Shown here: piece after piece, positions 11,788-23,589 of the stretch
Numbering within the stretch: the first letter of the stretch is position 1
Layout of the letters: the number at the start of each line of letters is the position of its first letter
NCBI RefSeq assembly: GCF_030272615.1
Contig: NC_081415.1
Coordinates: 628,595,240 to 628,659,239, forward strand
Source: Cryptomeria japonica
Lineage: Eukaryota > Streptophyta > Pinopsida > Cupressales > Cupressaceae
Length of the DNA: 64,000 nucleotides
Reading direction: 5' to 3'
Notes under the pieces: model-generated
Told to the model about the DNA's origin: nothing
The model's input: the letters and a program-made list of their open reading frames with translations, nothing else
The model's database searches: none
Made by a program: the position numbers and the translations under genes

Positions 11788-12768
11788 TTATCTTTTCCTT
11801 TCAGACGGTCCTTTATTGTTTGCCATTGAATTCTTGCTTCTACAAAATTTTGCAATATGTCCAATCTTGTTACAAGCATAACGAGTCACATTATTCTTTT
11901 GAATAGCCTTTCCATATCCTATGTCGGTTTGTATTCTGCATTGATTAGATAAGTGCCCAAATATTCCATAGACATAACATCTTACATTCATTTTGCAGTT
12001 TTCTGAATTGTGACCAACTTTGTTGCATTTGGAACATTGACCGGCGGGTGCATTAATGTTCTGATTGATTCTAGATCTACACTGATTTTCTCTATGACCA
12101 TAATTGTTATAGTTAAAGAATTTCCCATTTAATTTGTAAGCATTAGGTTGTCTTACTGGTTTATTGTGATCTTGATTGTTTGCAGTACCAAAAATTTCAC
12201 CAACTTCAAATCAAAGTCCATTAGTATCTCCATTAGGTTTTTTACTTTTCAGCATATCATCAATTTCTTTTGAACTTTTCTTGAATTTCTCTTTATGTTG
12301 ATTTGCAGTAGCCAACTCATTTTCCAAAATTCCCATCTATCTCATAAGTTTAGTTTTATCATGTTGCATGTGAATCAGATCTGTGTTCAAAATATCATTC
12401 TCATGATTGAGTCTTAGATTTTCATTACCAGCATCATTTAGTCTCCTAGTCAAGTCATCTTTATTCTTCATTCTATCTTCAATGTCTTTACAAAATCTCA
12501 TAGTCATATCTTGCATTTCGTTCCTCATAGTCATGTTTTCTTGCCTCAATTTGTTCACAAGCTCATTAAGAGTTTCTTTTTCATCATTGTCATTCTGCAT
12601 CATCTCATGAAGGTCTTTTCTTTTATTTCTACCAATAGTAATATTCTCCTGAAGTCCTTGAATGAATTATTGTGTAGTCCTCAGATCATCTTCAAGTTTG
12701 ATATTTTTCAACTTCTTTGAATCATAGTCTACAAGAGCTCCTTTGAATTGCTTTCTTAAGTTCTCCAT
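11788..12768 (-). pseudogene. Element B gag: coiled coil and zinc knuckles
   Basis: A single minus-strand phase of 327 codons runs from the ATG at 12768 to the TAA at 11788, with three internal stops (12665, 12337, and near 12208). The N-terminal 150 residues form heptad-rich helices (ENMTMRNEMQDMTM..., LNHENDILNTDL). The C-terminal part holds four zinc-knuckle-like blocks, of which CSKCNKVGHNSENC (about 12000-12045) is a complete CX2CX4HX4C. The others have lost one Cys each (for example RYACNKIGHIAKFC). The role is to coat and package element RNA. It lies just downstream of the primer site, as a gag should. Confidence 0.8.
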
Positions 12769-12824
12769 CTGTATCGGTGTCAGAATCTTCCTCAAGCTAT
12801 TAGGCTTTTGAAAATAGAGGACAA

Positions 12825-12837
12825 GGCTCTGATACCA
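12825..12837 (-). promoter_or_regulatory. Element B primer-binding site (initiator Met-tRNA)
   Basis: The minus strand reads TGGTATCAGAGCC, two bases inside the 5' LTR. It is complementary to the 3' end of plant initiator methionine tRNA, the usual copia primer. Confidence 0.95.
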
Positions 12838-12839
12838 AT

Positions 12840-13653
12840 TGTTAGGATTAAAATGATAGTCCCAAAGATACTGAGAGGGGGGGGGGGGTGAATCAATATC
12901 TAACCAATTTACAGATTCTTTAACCTTATTAAGTATTTTGCATTCCAAAACAGTGTACCGGTAAATAAGAATTAATGCAGTAAACAAGAACAATAATGAC
13001 AACATAGAAAACACACCATAACACAAGATGTCTAATGAGGAAACCCAGTGTGGGAAAAACTTCAGTGGGATTTGTGACCCACAATATTCACTCACTCGCC
13101 AATGAATAAATATTACTTACAAAGAGGGGCCCACACATGTAGGAAGGCTGACTGCCTAAAGCTCACTGCTCAATCACAAGATATAAGTCTCATTGACTTA
13201 CAAAATGGATTATGAAAATCCAATACAATGTACTGCTTCAAATCAGCATCAACTATGCCAGGTTTAGTACCGGTTTAAACTCATACTATAACCATAAACC
13301 TTATACAAAATCTGCCCTTATTATTCACTCATTCTTATCTCCTATTCCATCCTCTATCATTTATATATTCTATCAAAATGATTTACAAGATCTCATACAT
13401 ATATGAGTCTATTACAATATGCCATGTCGGCTCTACAAAAAGATATTTTCAATTAAATACAATAAACAAAAGTTTATTCCTGTCGGTTGGAGTGCCGATA
13501 TGTATTGTTTCCTCTGTCGGTGAAGTGTTCACTGGTGTTGGTACCTTCCGGTGTCTTTACCAGATGAAATGCCAGGTGGTTGCCTGAATGTTTTCGTTAG
13601 GTTGCCATCAATGACAACACCATCATTTCTCACTAGAGTGTAGAATGCCAACA
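12840..13653 (-). repeat. Element B 5' LTR
   Basis: 814 bp, TG...CA on the minus strand, partner of 7029-7835. Near its 3' end it carries the run of Gs on the plus strand (12876-12888) that is a C-run in element sense (TGATTCACCCCC...CTCTCAGTATC). This feature recurs in the LTRs of D, E, G and H. Confidence 0.92.
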
Positions 13654-13658
13654 ATGTT

Positions 13659-13853
13659 GTCATTGATGTCAATAATAACCAGTAATGGAGTTGTATTTCA
13701 AGCTGGTAGTGATGTTGTTATGCAACCAGTAGTAGAGAGGTGAAGGCAACCAAAATTGTTATGAAAGTAGTGATCAACTGGTAACCTCAACCAATGGAGC
13801 TTGGTGAATCTGTTATGTTGATCTATGATCAAATGATGATCAGAGATGGAGAT
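13659..13853 (+). repeat. Element C 5' LTR, second piece, ending at a deletion
   Basis: The LTR resumes after element B and follows the C 3' LTR copy (45090-45313) until GATGGAGAT at 13845-13853. It then jumps straight into gag coding sequence. The remaining ~1.1 kb of LTR, the primer site and the start of gag are absent. A 29-base stretch present in the 3' LTR near 45224-45252 is also missing here. Confidence 0.88.
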
Positions 13854-15000
13854 CAAAAGTGTTGGTGGTACAGTGGAGGATACCATAGTGGTTAGCAAGG
13901 TGTTGAGAACCCTTCTACTAGTCTATGCTATCCGAGTTGCAACCATTCAGGAACTCAAGTCTATTGATAAATAAAAGGTAACTCTCGACTCCATCATTGG
14001 TAAATTAACTACATTTGAATTAAATGGTTTTGAAGGAAGTGTTCAGATATTGGATTTTGCATTTAGTGAATCAGTTTCAAATCTACTAGTAAGGAAAATC
14101 AGAGAAGCTAGTTACAGTCATGAGTCTAGATCCAGTAGAGAGGTTGATGATGAAGACAATCTGATTGAGCTTGAAGCATTATTGGCCAAGCGGTTACCCA
14201 TAGGTACCGGTAAGTACAGAGGTAAATTACCTTTGAAGTGTTTTTCATGTAACTAGATTGGACATATTGTTGCTAACTGTCCAAATAGAGATAAGGAGTA
14301 GAAACATGAGAAGATCAAGAAGTATAAAGGCAAAGGTAAAAGAGATTGTCTCATTGCAGTAAATGGAGGAATTATAGACAATGAATCTGAAGAAGATTCC
14401 AATGAGGACATTGTATTTGTTGCCATTAAAGAAGAGACATCATATCAAAAGGCATTAGTCTCTCACATGGATAGTTATGATGATTGGATTATAGATAGTG
14501 GTTGTTCACACCACATGACTGGTGACCGGAGTAAGTTTCTTACTTTGAGAAAGTTTGATGGAGGTATTGTGAGATTTGGGAATGACTCACCCTGCAAGGT
14601 AAAAGGAAAGGGAACCATCTTTTTGAATGGTAAAAGTAGTGCAGATGATGTCTATTGGGTTGAAGGACTGAAACACAACCTTTTGAGTATTTCTCAACTC
14701 AATGACAAAGGTTATCCACTAGAATTCAAGAATGGGATGTGCAAAATTTATGGAAGCAAAGGCAAACTGATTGCAATTAGCAAGCAGACAAAAGGTAACT
14801 TGTTTCATTTAAGTTCTAAAGTCAACAATTGTTTAATTTCAAAAGTAGAAGATAGTTGGCTTTGGAATCGAAGATTCTGTCATGTAAATTTTGACAACAT
14901 TGTAAAAGTCAGTAAGTCCAAATCTATAAGAGATTTTCCTTAGTCGAACAAACTGGTGAATTCTCTGTGTAAGGAATGTCAACTTTCAAGAGAAAATATT
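13854..15000 (+). pseudogene. Element C gag (C-terminal part), protease and pre-integrase
   Basis: The phase begins in the middle of gag and aligns residue by residue with gag of element E at 37965 onward (VVSKVLR.LL, ELKSIDK, LDSIIGKL). A zinc knuckle, CFSCN-x-IGHIVANC, lies at 14239-14280 with its Gln codon changed to TAG. The aspartic protease shows an intact WIIDSGCSHHMTGD motif, with the catalytic DSG at 14494-14502. The GAG-pre-integrase block (LWNRRFCHVNFD) and the start of the zinc finger follow at 14860-14985. Stops occur at 14254, near 14300 and at 14941, and frameshifts follow. The 5' third of gag was removed by the deletion at 13853. Confidence 0.88.
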
Positions 15001-15916
15001 TCTCAGTAGAACATTTTCTAGATTTAGTTCATACCGACCTTTGTGGACCAATAAGGACTAGGAGTATTCAAGGTGATCAATATTTCATGATTTTTACTGA
15101 TGATTGCTCAAGAATGATGCGAGTCACATTCTTGAAGAACAAAACATAATCCTTTAGAAAGTTTAAGGCATTTAGAGCCTTAGTTGAAAAATAAAGTGGT
15201 AAGAAGATAAAGTGCTTAAGGACTGATCAAGGTGGTGAATTTACTTCAGAACAATTCACTAGATATTGTGAAGAAAATGGAATTAAGAGGCAACTTTCTA
15301 CACCGAGGACACCACAACAAAATGGTATTGTAGAAAGGAACAACCGGTCAGTTGATGAAGCTGCTAGGACTATGCTAATACAAGGATGTGTAGCCAAGAC
15401 ATTCTGGAGAGAAGAACAACTGTCTACACAATGAACTGAATACTAGTTAAAAGAGGTAAGGATAAAACTCCTTATGAATACTGGTATGGTAGATCACCTA
15501 ATGCCAGTCACTTTAAGATTTTTGGTAGCATATGTTTTATCAAAAGAGGTGACTATGTTGGTAAGTTTGATGCTAAGAGTGATGAAGGCATATTTCTTGG
15601 TTACTCCACCAAGAGGAAAGCCTAAAAATGTTACAACAACTGGACAAAGAAGATCATTGAAAGTGCTAATGTCCGAGTGGATGAGTTTCTTGAAGACTTA
15701 GGAGAAATCAGTAAGGAGAAGGAGGAAGATAAACCTTACATTCTAATTTTGGAACCAAAACCAGTGAAGCCAGAAGTTGGTGAAATGAATACTACAACAC
15801 CAATTCAACCGGAACAGGTAGATTCTGCAGAAGGTGAAGAAAGTGAAGAAGAAGAACTTGATGATCACGATCATGTTATTCCAAGGTATGTTAGACTTAA
15901 TAATAATCCTGATTAA
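15001..15916 (+). pseudogene. Element C integrase and linker
   Basis: The copia integrase core is readable across several frameshifts. The first catalytic Asp is in LVHTDLCGP (near 15030), the second in LRTDQGGEF (near 15222-15245), and the Glu in NGIVERNN (near 15323-15345). All three residues are kept, although stops (near 15148 and 15192) and frame changes near 15410-15480 break the protein. The acidic linker before RT (SAEGEESEEEELDDHD) lies at 15826-15870. The role is insertion of element cDNA. Confidence 0.85.
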
Positions 15917-17527
15917 ATTATTGGAGATAAAGATGCTAGTGTGTTAACCAGAAGAAGAATAAGAGAGAATTCTTGTATGATCTCCACTATTAAGCTTAGA
16001 ACAACAAAGGAATATTTTGGAGATGATCATTGGATTAAATCTATGGAAGAAGAACTTGAACAGATTGAGAAGAACAATACCTGGACACTAGTACCCAGAC
16101 TAGAGAACAAAAATGTAATAGGTACAAAATGGGTATTCAGGAATAATCTGAATGAAGATGGAGTAGTGGTCAGAAATAAAGCCAGACTGGTATGCAAAGG
16201 ATATGCACAAGAAGAAGGTGAAGACTATGGTGAGACATTTGCACCAGTTGCAAGATTGGAAGGGGTTAGGACTCTACTTGCATTTGCAGCATACAGAGGA
16301 TTCAAAGTATACCAGATGGATGTGAAGTCAACATTCCTAAATGGAATATTGGAAGAGGAAGTCTACATTGAACAACCAGATGGTTATGCTTGAACTATAG
16401 AAAAAGACATGGTGTGCAAATTACATAAGGTATTATATGGACTAAAGCAAGCACCAAGAGCATGGTATGAAATATTGCACTCACACTTGGTGAAGATAGA
16501 TTTTTAGAGAACTAGTGAAGACAACAACATATAACTCAAGTCAGAAGAAGATAAGATACTGTTATGCAAAGTATTTGTGGATGATATCATTTTTGGAGGA
16601 AATGATGACATGTGCCATGGTTTTAATGATGAGGTGAATTTATTTTTTGAGATGTCACTGGTACGTGAAATAAAATTCTTCATAGGTCTACAAATCCAAT
16701 AGATGAAAGATGGTGTTTTCATCACACAATCCAAATATGTGAAAGACGTATTGAAGACATTTGGAATGGGAGACTGTAAACCAGTTGGAACACCAATGGT
16801 TATAGGCTATAAATTGTCTAAGGAGGATGATTCTGCATTAGTGGATGAAAAGGAGCACATGTCAATGATAGGTAAACTACATTATGTTGTCCACAACAGA
16901 CCGAGCATTGCTCATGTAGTAGGATTAGTTGCCAGATTTCAAAAAAGCCCAAAGGAGACACACATGGTAGCAACTAAAAGAATTTTTAGATATTTGAAAG
17001 GCACAATTGACTATAGATTATGCTATCCATATGTAGGTAACTTTGATTTGAAAGTCTATACAGGTGCAAACTAGGCAGGAAATATTGATGACATGAAGAG
17101 TACAATCGGAGGAGCTTTCTTTCTTGGAGGAAGGCTAGTATCTTGGAGTAGAAAGAAATAAAGTTGTATATCACAGTCAACTACAGAAGCTGAATATGTT
17201 GCAGTGTATATAAATTGCACCCAAGAAATCTGGATGAAACACATTCTAGAAGGTTTCAAGTTGAAAATTTTAGAACTGATAAGGATTTTCTGTGATAACA
17301 CTAGTGCAATAAATATTTCTAAGAACCCAGTGTCACATGCTAGGACAAAGCATATTGAGTTGAAGTATCATTTCTTGAGAAAAAAAGTGCAAAGTAAAGA
17401 TGTGTCATTAGAGCATGTATCTACCAAGGAACAACTAGCAAATATCTTTACTAAACCTTTAACTAAGGCTACTTTTGAGTATCTTAGAGGTAAGTTAGGG
17501 GTTGTAACCCTACATGAGGTCAATTAA
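15917..17527 (+). pseudogene. Element C reverse transcriptase and RNase H
   Basis: The copia RT begins with [17 protein letters not shown] near 16050 and GTKWVFRN near 16120. It continues through [12 protein letters not shown] near 16310, [12 protein letters not shown] near 16434 and the catalytic FVDDIIFGG, with both Asp codons intact at 16580-16585. RNase H follows, with ADW replaced by AN-stop at 17070, then the STTEAEYVA block (near 17177) and IFCDNTSAINISKNP (near 17284), ending HEVN-stop at 17527. Stops include TGA at 16390, TAG at 16507 and TAG at 16699. Confidence 0.9.
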
Positions 17528-17814
17528 GCCAATGTGGAGGACATCAGTCCCAAAGCTTATTGAAAATATTGAAGTAGGATTGGTGTAGAGTGGAGCTACT
17601 CCACGAGGGGAGCAAATAGTTGAAGATTGGTGAAGCATGGAATGGTTTACTAGCTAATATCAGTATTCATTTTGGCATTATTGTCAAAGGGGGAGAAGAA
17701 CGAGAGAAGAAATGGAGAAGAACTATACATGATGTTACTAGGTGAAGACATGGAGACACAGTTGAAGGAGAGTACATGGAAAAATGTAAACCAGAATTCC
17801 TATACCTATGTATG
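17528..17814 (+). other. Element C 3' untranslated region with upstream polypurine tract
   Basis: This non-coding segment follows the RNase H stop. It contains TTTTGGCATTATTGTCAAAGGGGGAGAAG at 17671-17699, an extra polypurine tract upstream of the terminal one; multiple such tracts are characteristic of Sireviruses. Element E has the same arrangement at 41780-41810. The segment is interrupted by element D at 17815 and resumes at 44995. Confidence 0.8.
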
Positions 17815-18905
17815 TGTTAGGTCCCGAGAAGGAAAACTGAGAGGGGGAGTGAATCAATTGTGAACTAGTTGTCAATAAATTGTAATCCAAATGCAAATTA
17901 TTCCAACTTAAACTTAATGTCGGTAAACCAAACTTAAGTGTCGGTAAAAAATATTAATAGTTATAGCAGTACCAGTTTAACTTAATGCATAAAAAATAAA
18001 GAGAAACAACATCCACAACATATAACACAAATATTTTGCGTGGAAACCCTGTAAGGGAAAAAACATGATGGGAAACCTTACCCACAATCAGATGATACTA
18101 CTACAGATAGTATGTGTATACAAATGGGGTCTACACATGTATAAAGGCCAACTGCCTAGAGCTCACTGCTCAATCACAAAATAGGAGTCACACTGACTAC
18201 ACAATTGGATGGTTAAATCCAATGATAATGTACCGCTCAAAATAGCATCTCCAAAGTTGGATTCAGTACCAGTTAAGCTCTGATCATGAGTGTCAAAACA
18301 CCTTCATAATCTTTCTTCAACCTTCAAATAATGTCTGTGTGATTCGTACAAGGATCTACTTATTTTCGCTCTTGAATATTCGAATACACTCATACCATAA
18401 CCATATCCCCGATCTTCAATAAGATCTTACAATCATATATACAAAACCTAAGACCAAATGTATAGGTCGGCTCACTAAAGATATTGCAATTAAATCAATT
18501 ATAAATAAGTCTTGATGTGATATAACATGTCATCTCAATACATTTACCACAATAACCAATCAATAAACAATCTCCATAACATGTCATGTTGATCTGGAGT
18601 ACTGGTCCATAACCTAGACCTATCTGCCAGTAAAGGCAAATCTGTCAATCCAATTAGACCAATAAGCAAAAAACCAAATCCAAACTTCCAATCCATGTCT
18701 TCGACATAACCAAATGATCTCCAGATGATAACAAGTCATCATTGCCATCGGTGAACAATATAACCTGCTGGTGAAAACATACAGGTGGCTGTACATAAGC
18801 CACTAACCATACCAATGAACATAATGTAAACCTCCAAGAAGACAAGTGTTGACATCAATGACAAAACCAATGCAACACATGATGAAGTCATCCATAATAT
18901 CAACA
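17815..18905 (-). repeat. Element D 3' LTR
   Basis: 1091 bp. The plus strand runs TGTTAGGTCCCG...CATAATATCAACA. It matches 43934-44989 along its length with many scattered differences and small indels. No genes are inside. Confidence 0.9.
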
Positions 18906-18920
18906 ATCTTCCCCTTTGGC
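18906..18920 (-). promoter_or_regulatory. Element D polypurine tract
   Basis: The minus strand reads GCCAAAGGGGAAGAT immediately upstream of the 3' LTR. It is the primer site for plus-strand cDNA. Confidence 0.85.
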
Positions 18921-19238
18921 ATTGATGGCAACACTAGATGGAAAAACATCTAAGTGCCAAAAACAATAAACCAATCAATCTCCCAAAGATAGATTGATAC
19001 AAAGTTTGTTACAAAACCAAAACTAAAATACATATATCCAAAGAGTATATATCTCTCCCTCAATGTATAATGTTTTTCCTTAGATATCTCTCCCCCTTTG
19101 ACATCAAATGCCAAAGCAGTTAAGAAACAAAACATAACATTTTGTCAACTACTCCCCCTGAGAAGTAGCTCTCCTCCATCAAAGCTGGAAAAAGATTTTT
19201 CTGTTAGTCCCTGCTGGTTTGATGCCAATATTCAACAT
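18921..19238 (-). other. Element D 3' untranslated region
   Basis: This is non-coding sequence between the RNase H stop and the polypurine tract. It contains a second, upstream tract-like stretch on the minus strand (GTCAAAGGGGGAGAG, about 19088-19102), again the Sirevirus-like arrangement. Confidence 0.7.
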
Positions 19239-20825
19239 CTAAGTCTCTGCTGGTGGGGAAATTACCCCAACTTTCTCTCTGAGATATTCAAATGTTTCCT
19301 TAGGAAAAGGCTTTGTAAAGATATCTTCAATTTTCTCTTTAGTATTCACATAAACCAATTTCACTTCATTTGCTTCAACATTCTCTTTCAAAAAATTATA
19401 CTTAATAGAAACATGCTTTGTCTTAGAGTGAAATATTAGATTCTTTGATGTATCAATTGATGCTGAATTATCACAATAAATGATTATTGGTTCTTTGAAT
19501 TTTACCTTTATATCCTTCAACATTTTCTTAATCCATAATACCTGAGTACAATTAGTTGCTACTGCAACATATTTTGATTATGTTGTTGATAGTGATGTAC
19601 AAGTGTGCTTCTTGCTTATCCATGAAATTAGTTTGCTACCAAGAAAGAATGCATTTCCAGTGGTATTCTTTCTACCATCTACATCTCCTACCCAATTTGC
19701 ATTGGTGTATGCACATAAATCAAAATTTTCATCTTTAGGATACAATAAACCAAGATTTGTTGTGCCTTGTAGGTACCGGAAAATCCTTTTAATTGCTAAT
19801 TCATGATTTTCTTTAGGATTGATTTGAAATCTAGATACAATACATATTGCATTCATTATATTAGGTCTTGTTTGTGTTAAATACAGTAAACCTCCAATCA
19901 TATATTTGTACCTTGTCAAATTAATAGGAGCCGAATCATCTTTAAATGTCAATTTATCAGTTGTAGTCATAGGAGTACTTACCAGTTTGGAATTTTGCAT
20001 ACCAAATTTCTTCAAAAGTTCCTTCAAGTACTTTGTTTGACATATGAATATACCTTTATCTATTTGTAAGATCTACAAACCTAGAACATTTTTTTATCTC
20101 TCCAATCATAGACATTTCAAATTCTTTTTGCATCTGGTTAGCAAAGTCCTTACATAATCCATCTTCATCTCCAAAAATGATATCATCCACAAAGACTTCA
20201 ATAACCAAAATATTATCATTGGTGACTTTGTAATACAAATTGTTGTCAGCATTACCTTTTGTGTAACCAAGCTTCAAAATATATTTATCCAATCTAGCAT
20301 ACCAAGCTCTGGGAGCTTGCTTCAATCCATATAAAGCTTTCCTTAACCTGCAAACCATATCCTTATTGTCTGTCAAAGAAAATCCATCAGGTTGTTCAAC
20401 GTAAACTTCCTCCTCAAGATCTCCATTCAAAAATGCACATTTTACATCCATTTGATAAACTTTATAGTTCTTATAGGCTGTGAATGTCATAAATAGTCTA
20501 ACTGCCTCAATTTTGGCTACTAGTGCAAAGGTTTCATTATAAACAATTCCTTCTTTCTATGAATAACCTTTACAAACTAATCTTGCTTGTTCCTGATTAC
20601 TTCTCCATCTTCATTAAGTTTATTCCTATATAACCATTTAGTTCCAATTACATTTTTGTCTTTAGGTCGGGGAACCAATGTCCAAGTATTGTTCTTTTCA
20701 ATTTGTTCTAATTCATCTTCCATTGCTTTTATCCAATGTTCATCCTTACATGCTTCAATAACATATGCTAGTTCAATTTGAGAAATTAAACATACCTCTT
20801 CATTTGCCAATCTTCCTCTAGTCAT
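19239..20825 (-). pseudogene. Element D reverse transcriptase and RNase H
   Basis: Reading down the minus strand, RT starts with [18 protein letters not shown] near 20720, GTKWLYRN near 20645, YQMDVKCAFLNG near 20455 and [12 protein letters not shown] near 20330. The catalytic FVDDIIFG follows, with both Asp codons intact at 20182-20187. RNase H includes ANWVGD near 19700, a block containing SLSTT near 19580, IIYCDNSAS near 19475-19450 and the FTKPFPKETFEYLR tail, ending at 19239. Frame breaks fall near 20577, 20050 and 19570. The domain order and motifs are those of Ty1/copia. Confidence 0.88.
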
Positions 20826-21959
20826 AACACCTTGATTCTTGTTTCCAATTATCTAATTCTATGAATGATTCAATCTTACATACCTGGGTTTATTCTGATT
20901 AACATTCACATGTTGTTGTTCTTTAGTCTTTGTTGATTTTTCTGATGATGCCGGTGTGACTGGGTCTTCATTCTATACCAGTGCAATTTGTGCTGGTTCA
21001 TCTACAATCATTTCAACTACTAGTTCTACAGATCTTGAATCTCCTCTAAAGTGTTCATCTATCTTCACATTAGTACTCTCAATGATTTTCTGTTATGTTT
21101 AATTAAAACATCTATATGCCTTGCTTTTAGATGAATAACCAAGAAATATTCCTTCATCACTTCTAGGATCAAACTTGCCAATATACTCTTCTCTTCTAAT
21201 ATAACATTTTCTTCCAAATATTCTGAAATACTTAAGAGTAGGAATATGACCAAACCATAGTTCATAAGGGGTCTAACCGGTTTCACTTTTGATGTGAATT
21301 CTGTTGAAAGTATAAACCATTGTATTCACTACTTCTCTCCAGTACACATGAGGTAGATTTGCTTCCATTAACATGGTTCTTGCTGCATCCAGAATAGTTT
21401 TGTTCTTCCTTTCCACAACTCCATTTTGTTGGGGTGTCTAGGGTGCTGATAGTTGTCTTTTGATTCCATTCACTTCACAAAATGAATTAAATTCTCTTGA
21501 TGTAAATTCTCCTCCTTGATCTGATCTCAAACATTTGATTTTCTTGCCAGTTTCATTCTCTACCATTGCCTTGAATATCTTGAATCTTCCAAAAGCTTCT
21601 AATTTCTGCTTGAGAAAAGTAATCGAACACATTCTAGAATAATCATCAATTAATAGCATAAAGTATCTATCTCCTTGTAGACATCTTGTTCTTCCTGGAC
21701 CACACATATTAGTATGAATTAAATCAAGAATATTATTGGACTTCTCAGTAATGCTCTTAAATGTTGTTCTAATTTGCTTTCCCATTTGACATTCCTTACA
21801 TACCGGATTATGAGGTTTCGCAATCTTAGGTAAATCCCTTACTACCTTAGTTGAACAGATCTTTACAATGCAATCAAAATTCATATGACAAATTCTTTTA
21901 TGCCATAACCAACTTTCATCAATGTTTGCAATCAAACATGTTTTATCACTAGTATTCAA
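20826..21959 (-). pseudogene. Element D integrase
   Basis: The GAG-pre-integrase motif LWHKRICHMNFD is near 21905 and the zinc-finger Cys pair CKECQMGK near 21800-21780. The catalytic core follows: Asp in LIHTNMCGP is replaced by Asn (near 21715), and the second Asp in CLRSDQGGEF (near 21520) is kept. The Glu region (NGVVERKN-like) lies beyond a stop near 21438. The linker to RT (20830-21065) is acidic and broken by stops. The protein would have catalysed integration. Confidence 0.8.
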
Positions 21960-23144
21960 GTGAAAGATATTACCTTTATTCTAATTACAAGTTGCAATCT
22001 CCAATCCAGTTCTATTTATGATTTTGCATTTCCCATTCTTGAATTGTAACTAAAATCCTTTTACAACTAACTGACCAACACTGAAAAGATTATGCTTTAA
22101 ACCTTCTACATAATAAACATTGTTAGTATTGTGCTTACCATCCAAACATATAGTTCCTTTTCATTTGATTAAACAAGCTTTATCATCTCCAAACCTTACT
22201 AGACCTTCATGAATTTCTTGAAAAGATAAGAATTTGCTTTTATCACTAGTCATATGATGCAAGCATCCAAAATCTATAATCCATTCATCTTTTTCTTCAA
22301 TTTTTGTTGCCAGTACCTTCTCTACTGGTTTGACAATAGGTGCCGGTTGATCTTCTTTTATTGCAACAAAATCCCATCTGCTATCTGCTAGATTTTCATC
22401 TGAATCATCTGTAACACCTTCATCTACATAGTAACATGACTTATCTGTGTTTTTCTTAAATCTGTATCTCATATATTTAGGGTTAGGCTTATATGATCTT
22501 TTTGCTTCCTCCCTTAGTCTTGCATGTCTATCAAGACATCTAGATTCCATATGACCAACTTTATTACAATTAAAAATTTGAAAGGTGCTTTACCTTCATA
22601 CTTACTTCCTGTTGGACCTTTAGGCATTTTTCTTGGAAACAGTGCTTCAAGTTCTTCAAGTTTTTCATTTTCTCTCCTCATATCCTCAAGTTCTTTTGCA
22701 TAAAGTGTTTTCCAATCATTTTTTTTCAGATGATGATGATGATGATGATGCTTTAAAGGCTAAATCAGTTTTTATAGTAGCAATAAGACCAAATTCTTCA
22801 AGCTCAAATGCTGAAATTTTTCCAACCAAAGTATCTCGAGAAACTGAAGTATTATGCATTGTTCTCATTTCATTAATAGTAGTTACTTTCATTTTGTATG
22901 CCGGTGGTAATGCTCTTAAAACTTTAGACACAATTTCATTTTCACTTAAGGATCCTCCACATCATTGTATTCTTAAAACAATTTCATTCTCTTTCCATAA
23001 ATGTAGAAATTCTTTCATCTTCTTCCATTTTTCAATTTTCATACCTGACCCGGTAACATTTCAATTTTGCAATTTTGATAGTGGTATCTCCTTCATTCAA
23101 TGTTTCTAGTTTATCCCAAATACCTTTAGCAGTAGATCGGTCTG
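21960..23144 (-). pseudogene. Element D gag (C-terminal) and protease
   Basis: The first codons are the continuation of gag after the H insertion (LSDRSTAKGIWDKLETLNEGD, a typical copia gag block, near 23144-23085). KVLRALPPAYKMKVTTINEM (near 22925) follows, then a zinc-knuckle remnant FNCNKVGHMESRC near 22585-22545 that lacks its first Cys. The protease shows WIIDFGCLHHMTSD, where the catalytic DSG is DFG (22266-22274). A short run of Ser codons (ATG/ATC repeats) lies at 22727-22752. Stops and frameshifts are scattered. Confidence 0.82.
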
Positions 23145-23589
23145 ATAATTGTTGGCAAATGCACACTCCAATGAGAAATTGTAGGTGATTGAAGGTATTG
23201 TCATTGATGGCAACCTTGCAATCATGTAATACCGGTAGGTAGACATTGGCACCGGCACCGACACCCTGGCCGACAACAATTTTGTATAAATGCATTTTGT
23301 AATTAATTGTAAAATATTTTATAAGCCGACATGGCAGATTGTAATATGACTCATATATGTATAAGATCATTGTAGAAGAAGTAATATATGAAATATGAAT
23401 AGAAGGTAGCAGACCTAATATGCAAATTATTGGATAAGGGTTTATGTATGTAGCAGAGCTTAAACCGGTACTGAATCTGGCATAGCAGATGCTAATCTGA
23501 AGTAGTACAAGACATTGGATTAGTATAATCCATTTTTGTAAGTCAGTGTGACTTCCTTTGTAATTGAGCAGTGAGCTCTAGGCACTTGG

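Larger units (their letters stand above)
7029..13653 (-). mobile_element. Non-autonomous copia-like element B (gag + unknown ORF2, no pol)
   Basis: Two direct LTRs, 7029-7835 and 12840-13653, bound a 5 kb interior. The flanking duplication is GTGTT (7024-7028) and ATGTT (13654-13658), one mismatch. Beside the right LTR is a Met-tRNA primer site (12825-12837) and beside the left LTR a polypurine tract (7836-7850), so the element reads on the minus strand. The interior encodes a zinc-knuckle gag and a second long ORF. No protease, integrase, RT or RNase H is present. The LTR start (TGTTGGCATT), primer site and polypurine tract are those of the autonomous copia elements C and E, which suggests trans-mobilisation. 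It sits inside the C 5' LTR. Confidence 0.9.

Noticed and set aside
12825..12837. tRNA gene
   Set aside because: Only the 3'-end complement of initiator Met-tRNA is present, in each case next to an LTR. No cloverleaf exists, so these are primer-binding sites.
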